NCBI RefSeq assembly: GCF_020740795.1
Contig: NC_067283.1
Span: forward strand, 129,056,568-129,120,567
Length of the DNA stretch: 64,000 nt
Direction: 5' to 3'
Source: Apus apus
Taxonomy: Eukaryota; Chordata; Aves; Apodiformes; Apodidae
The notes below the pieces were generated by a model, which saw only the letters and a program-made list of their open reading frames with translations, ran no database searches and was not told the origin of the DNA. This document shows positions 63,101-64,000 of this stretch, in pieces. A program made the position numbers and the translations under genes. Positions within the stretch are counted from its first letter, which is position 1, and each line of letters begins with the position of its first letter.

Positions 63101-63345
63101 ACTTCCCCCCCCCCTAACATTATACTCCTTGAAGCCATATGTAAAATGAGTGCTGTATTGTGACTATCCTGTTTTATTTAGGAGCTCATCTTGCTCAAGA
63201 TCGGGGAAAACTGGAGGCGAAAATTGAAGTTTTAACAAGTGAGACTGAGATGTTAAAAAAGCAAAAGGAACAGGACAGTGATACTATAAAAATTAAAAAC
63301 AAAATAGTGGATGATCAGACAGAAACAATTAGGAGATTAAAAGAA
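48129..63345 (+). CDS. LRRCC1: LRRCC1, leucine-rich repeat and coiled-coil centrosomal protein (5' part, exons 1-15)
   Basis: Centriolar and spindle-pole scaffold protein; in mammals it maintains spindle poles and sits in the centriole lumen. Seen: 15 exons join in phase into 826 codons with no stop. Residues 1-30 are a short N-terminal tail with MDKGL. Residues 30-155 hold leucine-rich repeats (HLDLSSNQI, LSCNLITKVEGL, LNLSYNHI), followed by an LRR cap to about 186. A low-complexity Ser/Lys/Glu linker runs to about 420. From there to the window edge it is heptad-rich coiled coil (ELDQEKERRW, KRFKEV, DDQTETIRRLKE), matching remembered human LRRCC1 almost exon by exon. Human is about 1032 residues, so roughly 200 C-terminal residues lie past the window. 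The chosen start is the first ATG after the CpG island; the N terminus is shorter than human. It is divergent from SLC7A13. Confidence 0.95.
48350..48555 (+). CDS. LRRCC1: LRRCC1 exon 2
   Basis: Residues 20-89. Acceptor CTTGGCAG|CTTGCT. It encodes the first leucine-rich repeats. The donor is inferred as GTGGAGG|GTCTGA, which is weak, but only this join continues the Gly-Leu-Glu of the family into exon 3 in phase 1. Confidence 0.88.
48891..48956 (+). CDS. LRRCC1: LRRCC1 exon 3
   Basis: 66 nt, residues 89-111. Acceptor TTTTTTAG|GACTGG, donor CTCTG|GTAAGT. It encodes one leucine-rich repeat ending in SYNHIHDLS. Confidence 0.92.
49733..49900 (+). CDS. LRRCC1: LRRCC1 exon 4
   Basis: 168 nt, residues 111-167. 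Acceptor CTTTCAG|GACTGC, donor AGAGCAG|GTATGG. It encodes the last leucine-rich repeats (IDLHSN, LTNLTLEK) and NPVC of the cap. Confidence 0.93.
51487..51656 (+). CDS. LRRCC1: LRRCC1 exon 5
   Basis: 170 nt, residues 167-223. Acceptor TCCTTAAG|GTTATA, donor GACCAG|GTGCCA. It encodes the end of the LRR cap (GYRETVLQTLPQLTILD), then an acidic stretch. Confidence 0.9.
51757..51957 (+). CDS. LRRCC1: LRRCC1 exon 6
   Basis: 201 nt, residues 224-290. Acceptor TTTTAATAG|AACTAT, donor CAAAAG|GTAATT. It includes the conserved SSEPEK and a short amphipathic segment (KKMEDQISQILQK). Confidence 0.9.
52591..52790 (+). CDS. LRRCC1: LRRCC1 exon 7
   Basis: 200 nt, residues 291-357. Acceptor GTTCTTAG|GTATCT, donor CTGACAG|GTATTC. 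It encodes a basic linker with KRDTDPTSESE and RRSKIP-like motifs that recall the human protein. Confidence 0.9.
53793..53979 (+). CDS. LRRCC1: LRRCC1 exon 8
   Basis: 187 nt, residues 357-419. Acceptor TATTATAG|GGAAGA, donor ACCGA|GTATGT. It encodes a serine-rich, poorly conserved linker ending STYR. Phases fit on both sides. Confidence 0.85.
54303..54451 (+). CDS. LRRCC1: LRRCC1 exon 9
   Basis: 149 nt, residues 420-469. Acceptor TGCTAAG|GTGCTA, donor CTGACAG|GTAGGA. This is the start of the long coiled coil, with LDQEKERRWKAEQAE close to human. Confidence 0.93.
55592..55796 (+). CDS. LRRCC1: LRRCC1 exon 10
   Basis: 205 nt, residues 469-537. Acceptor ATTCTCAG|GTTAAA, donor ATAGAG|GTAAAT. 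Continuous heptad-rich coiled coil. Confidence 0.93.
58390..58529 (+). CDS. LRRCC1: LRRCC1 exon 11
   Basis: 140 nt, residues 538-584. Acceptor CTACTCAG|ATGAAA, donor GCAAAG|GTATGG. Coiled coil with the conserved EAELKASA. Confidence 0.93.
59693..59894 (+). CDS. LRRCC1: LRRCC1 exon 12
   Basis: 202 nt, residues 584-651. Acceptor AACTTTAG|GAAAGA, donor AAGAG|GTAAGA. Coiled coil with KELETR, FQDAL and EFRLALT, all near human. Confidence 0.94.
60862..61047 (+). CDS. LRRCC1: LRRCC1 exon 13
   Basis: 186 nt, residues 652-713. Acceptor ACTTAAAG|GTAAAA, donor CTAAAG|GTACTT. Coiled coil with SLIQDLTNIVKEQKAKIAE. Confidence 0.92.
62257..62431 (+). CDS. LRRCC1: LRRCC1 exon 14
   Basis: 175 nt, residues 714-772. 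Acceptor CATACAG|TGTCAA, donor CAACAG|GGTAATT with the split after the first G. Coiled coil with EDDKQK-like and WGQELAQQG motifs. Confidence 0.92.
63182..63345 (+). CDS. LRRCC1: LRRCC1 exon 15, last exon in window
   Basis: 164 nt, residues 772-826. Acceptor TTTATTTAG|GAGCTC, donor AAAGAA|GTAAGT, ending in phase 0 at RRLKE. The remaining C-terminal exons must lie beyond 64000. The last 655 bases of the window are intron. Confidence 0.93.
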
Positions 63346-64000
63346 GTAAGTGCCATGTCTGAAAGTTTGTGTGCTTACCGTGAAAGTTATTGTAAAAGCA
63401 GAAATGAAAGCAGTGAAAGCTGGCTCTGCACTCCTAGTTTCACCAGGTTGGAAAACACAATCAGTGGCAACTGATTTTATGGACAGCAGAAGAGAGCCTT
63501 GTGATAACTAGATGTACAGAGATGCTACTTCAGTTCTCTCATTGAAGCATATTTATGTGAAGACTTCATTCTCCTTGCCTTACCTCAAGTTATTCTTGGT
63601 AATGACTTTGAGAGAGGAAGAACAGTTCACGTTTATTTTACAATGTGAATACTCTTTACTCTGGTCTTGTACATCAGTATTTTGATAGCAGAGCTACTGT
63701 GTTTCTTACTATTAATTTCATTCATCTCATTAAGACTTAAGACTTTAGCTTATTAATCAGAGAAAAGTTTTATGTCAGTCAAGTTTAGATGCATTACTCA
63801 TTGAACTGCATAGTCAGAATGTGAGCTCAGTGTTTTGTTTGTAGAGTAAGTTGTATTATGTTTCTAAGTAACTTTTTTCTTAACTTGCTTTGCATTTCAA
63901 ATTTGTTTTGGTGATTTATTTTTCGTAATTCTGACTTTTTCAGATTCTTTAACTGACTTTATTAAGTATTTTTTATAAATGATAAGGTTAGAAGAGTAAA

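Larger units (their letters stand above)
48956..63181 (+). other. LRRCC1 introns
   Basis: Introns 3 to 14 range from about 0.3 to 2.6 kb. They are AT-rich, with poly-T (53064-53087, 24 T) and TA-rich runs near 62085. I see no CR1 or LTR in them, in contrast to the intergenic DNA to the left. Confidence 0.7.

Noticed and set aside
1-64000. CRISPR, prokaryotic operon, phage or mobile defence system; tRNA and rRNA genes
   Set aside because: No regularly spaced repeats, no ribosome-site gene clusters, and no cloverleaf or rRNA sequence recognised; the DNA is plainly vertebrate.

Overview
The window looks like a bird nuclear chromosome. It is AT-rich, has spliced genes with GT-AG introns, and carries many 5'-truncated CR1 retroposons whose 3' ends close in short ATTCTATG-type repeats, the avian hallmark. 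It also holds several LTR-like blocks and A-rich simple repeats. There is no operon, CRISPR array, plasmid or phage signal. I could not fix the species from sequence alone.

Layout. 1-36 kb: gene-poor intergenic DNA with CR1 copies (about 4.96, 13.9, 22.7-24.6, 25.5 and 33.2 kb), four LTR-like blocks (about 2.2-3.0, 10.3-11.1, 20.2-21.2 and 27.5-28.3 kb), low-complexity tracts, a recent 61-bp tandem duplication (34319-34440) and a few unexplained open frames. 36.4-43.0 kb: an intact four-exon gene on the minus strand, best called SLC7A13, an amino-acid transporter light chain. 43.0-47.6 kb: intergenic DNA with a CR1 nested inside an older CR1. 47.6-48.35 kb: a CpG island promoter with GC boxes, a perfect NRF1 palindrome and a CHR-like TTTGAA. 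48129-63345: the first 15 coding exons of LRRCC1 (leucine-rich repeat and coiled-coil centrosomal protein 1) on the plus strand, in one continuous frame of 826 codons. The gene runs off the right edge.

The two genes are divergent, with start codons about 5.1 kb apart, but they have no obvious shared function. SLC7A13 belongs to plasma-membrane amino-acid exchange (epithelial transport in mammals). LRRCC1 belongs to the centriole and spindle pole. Only LRRCC1 has a CpG-island promoter. I assembled both gene models by hand from splice sites, frame continuity and remembered family sequences; every junction keeps phase. I found no convincing undescribed biological system. The most useful leads are the SLC7A13-LRRCC1 adjacency, substrate-site differences in SLC7A13, the nested CR1, the 61-bp duplication, the diverged repeats at 1.9-5.8 kb, and three orphan open frames.
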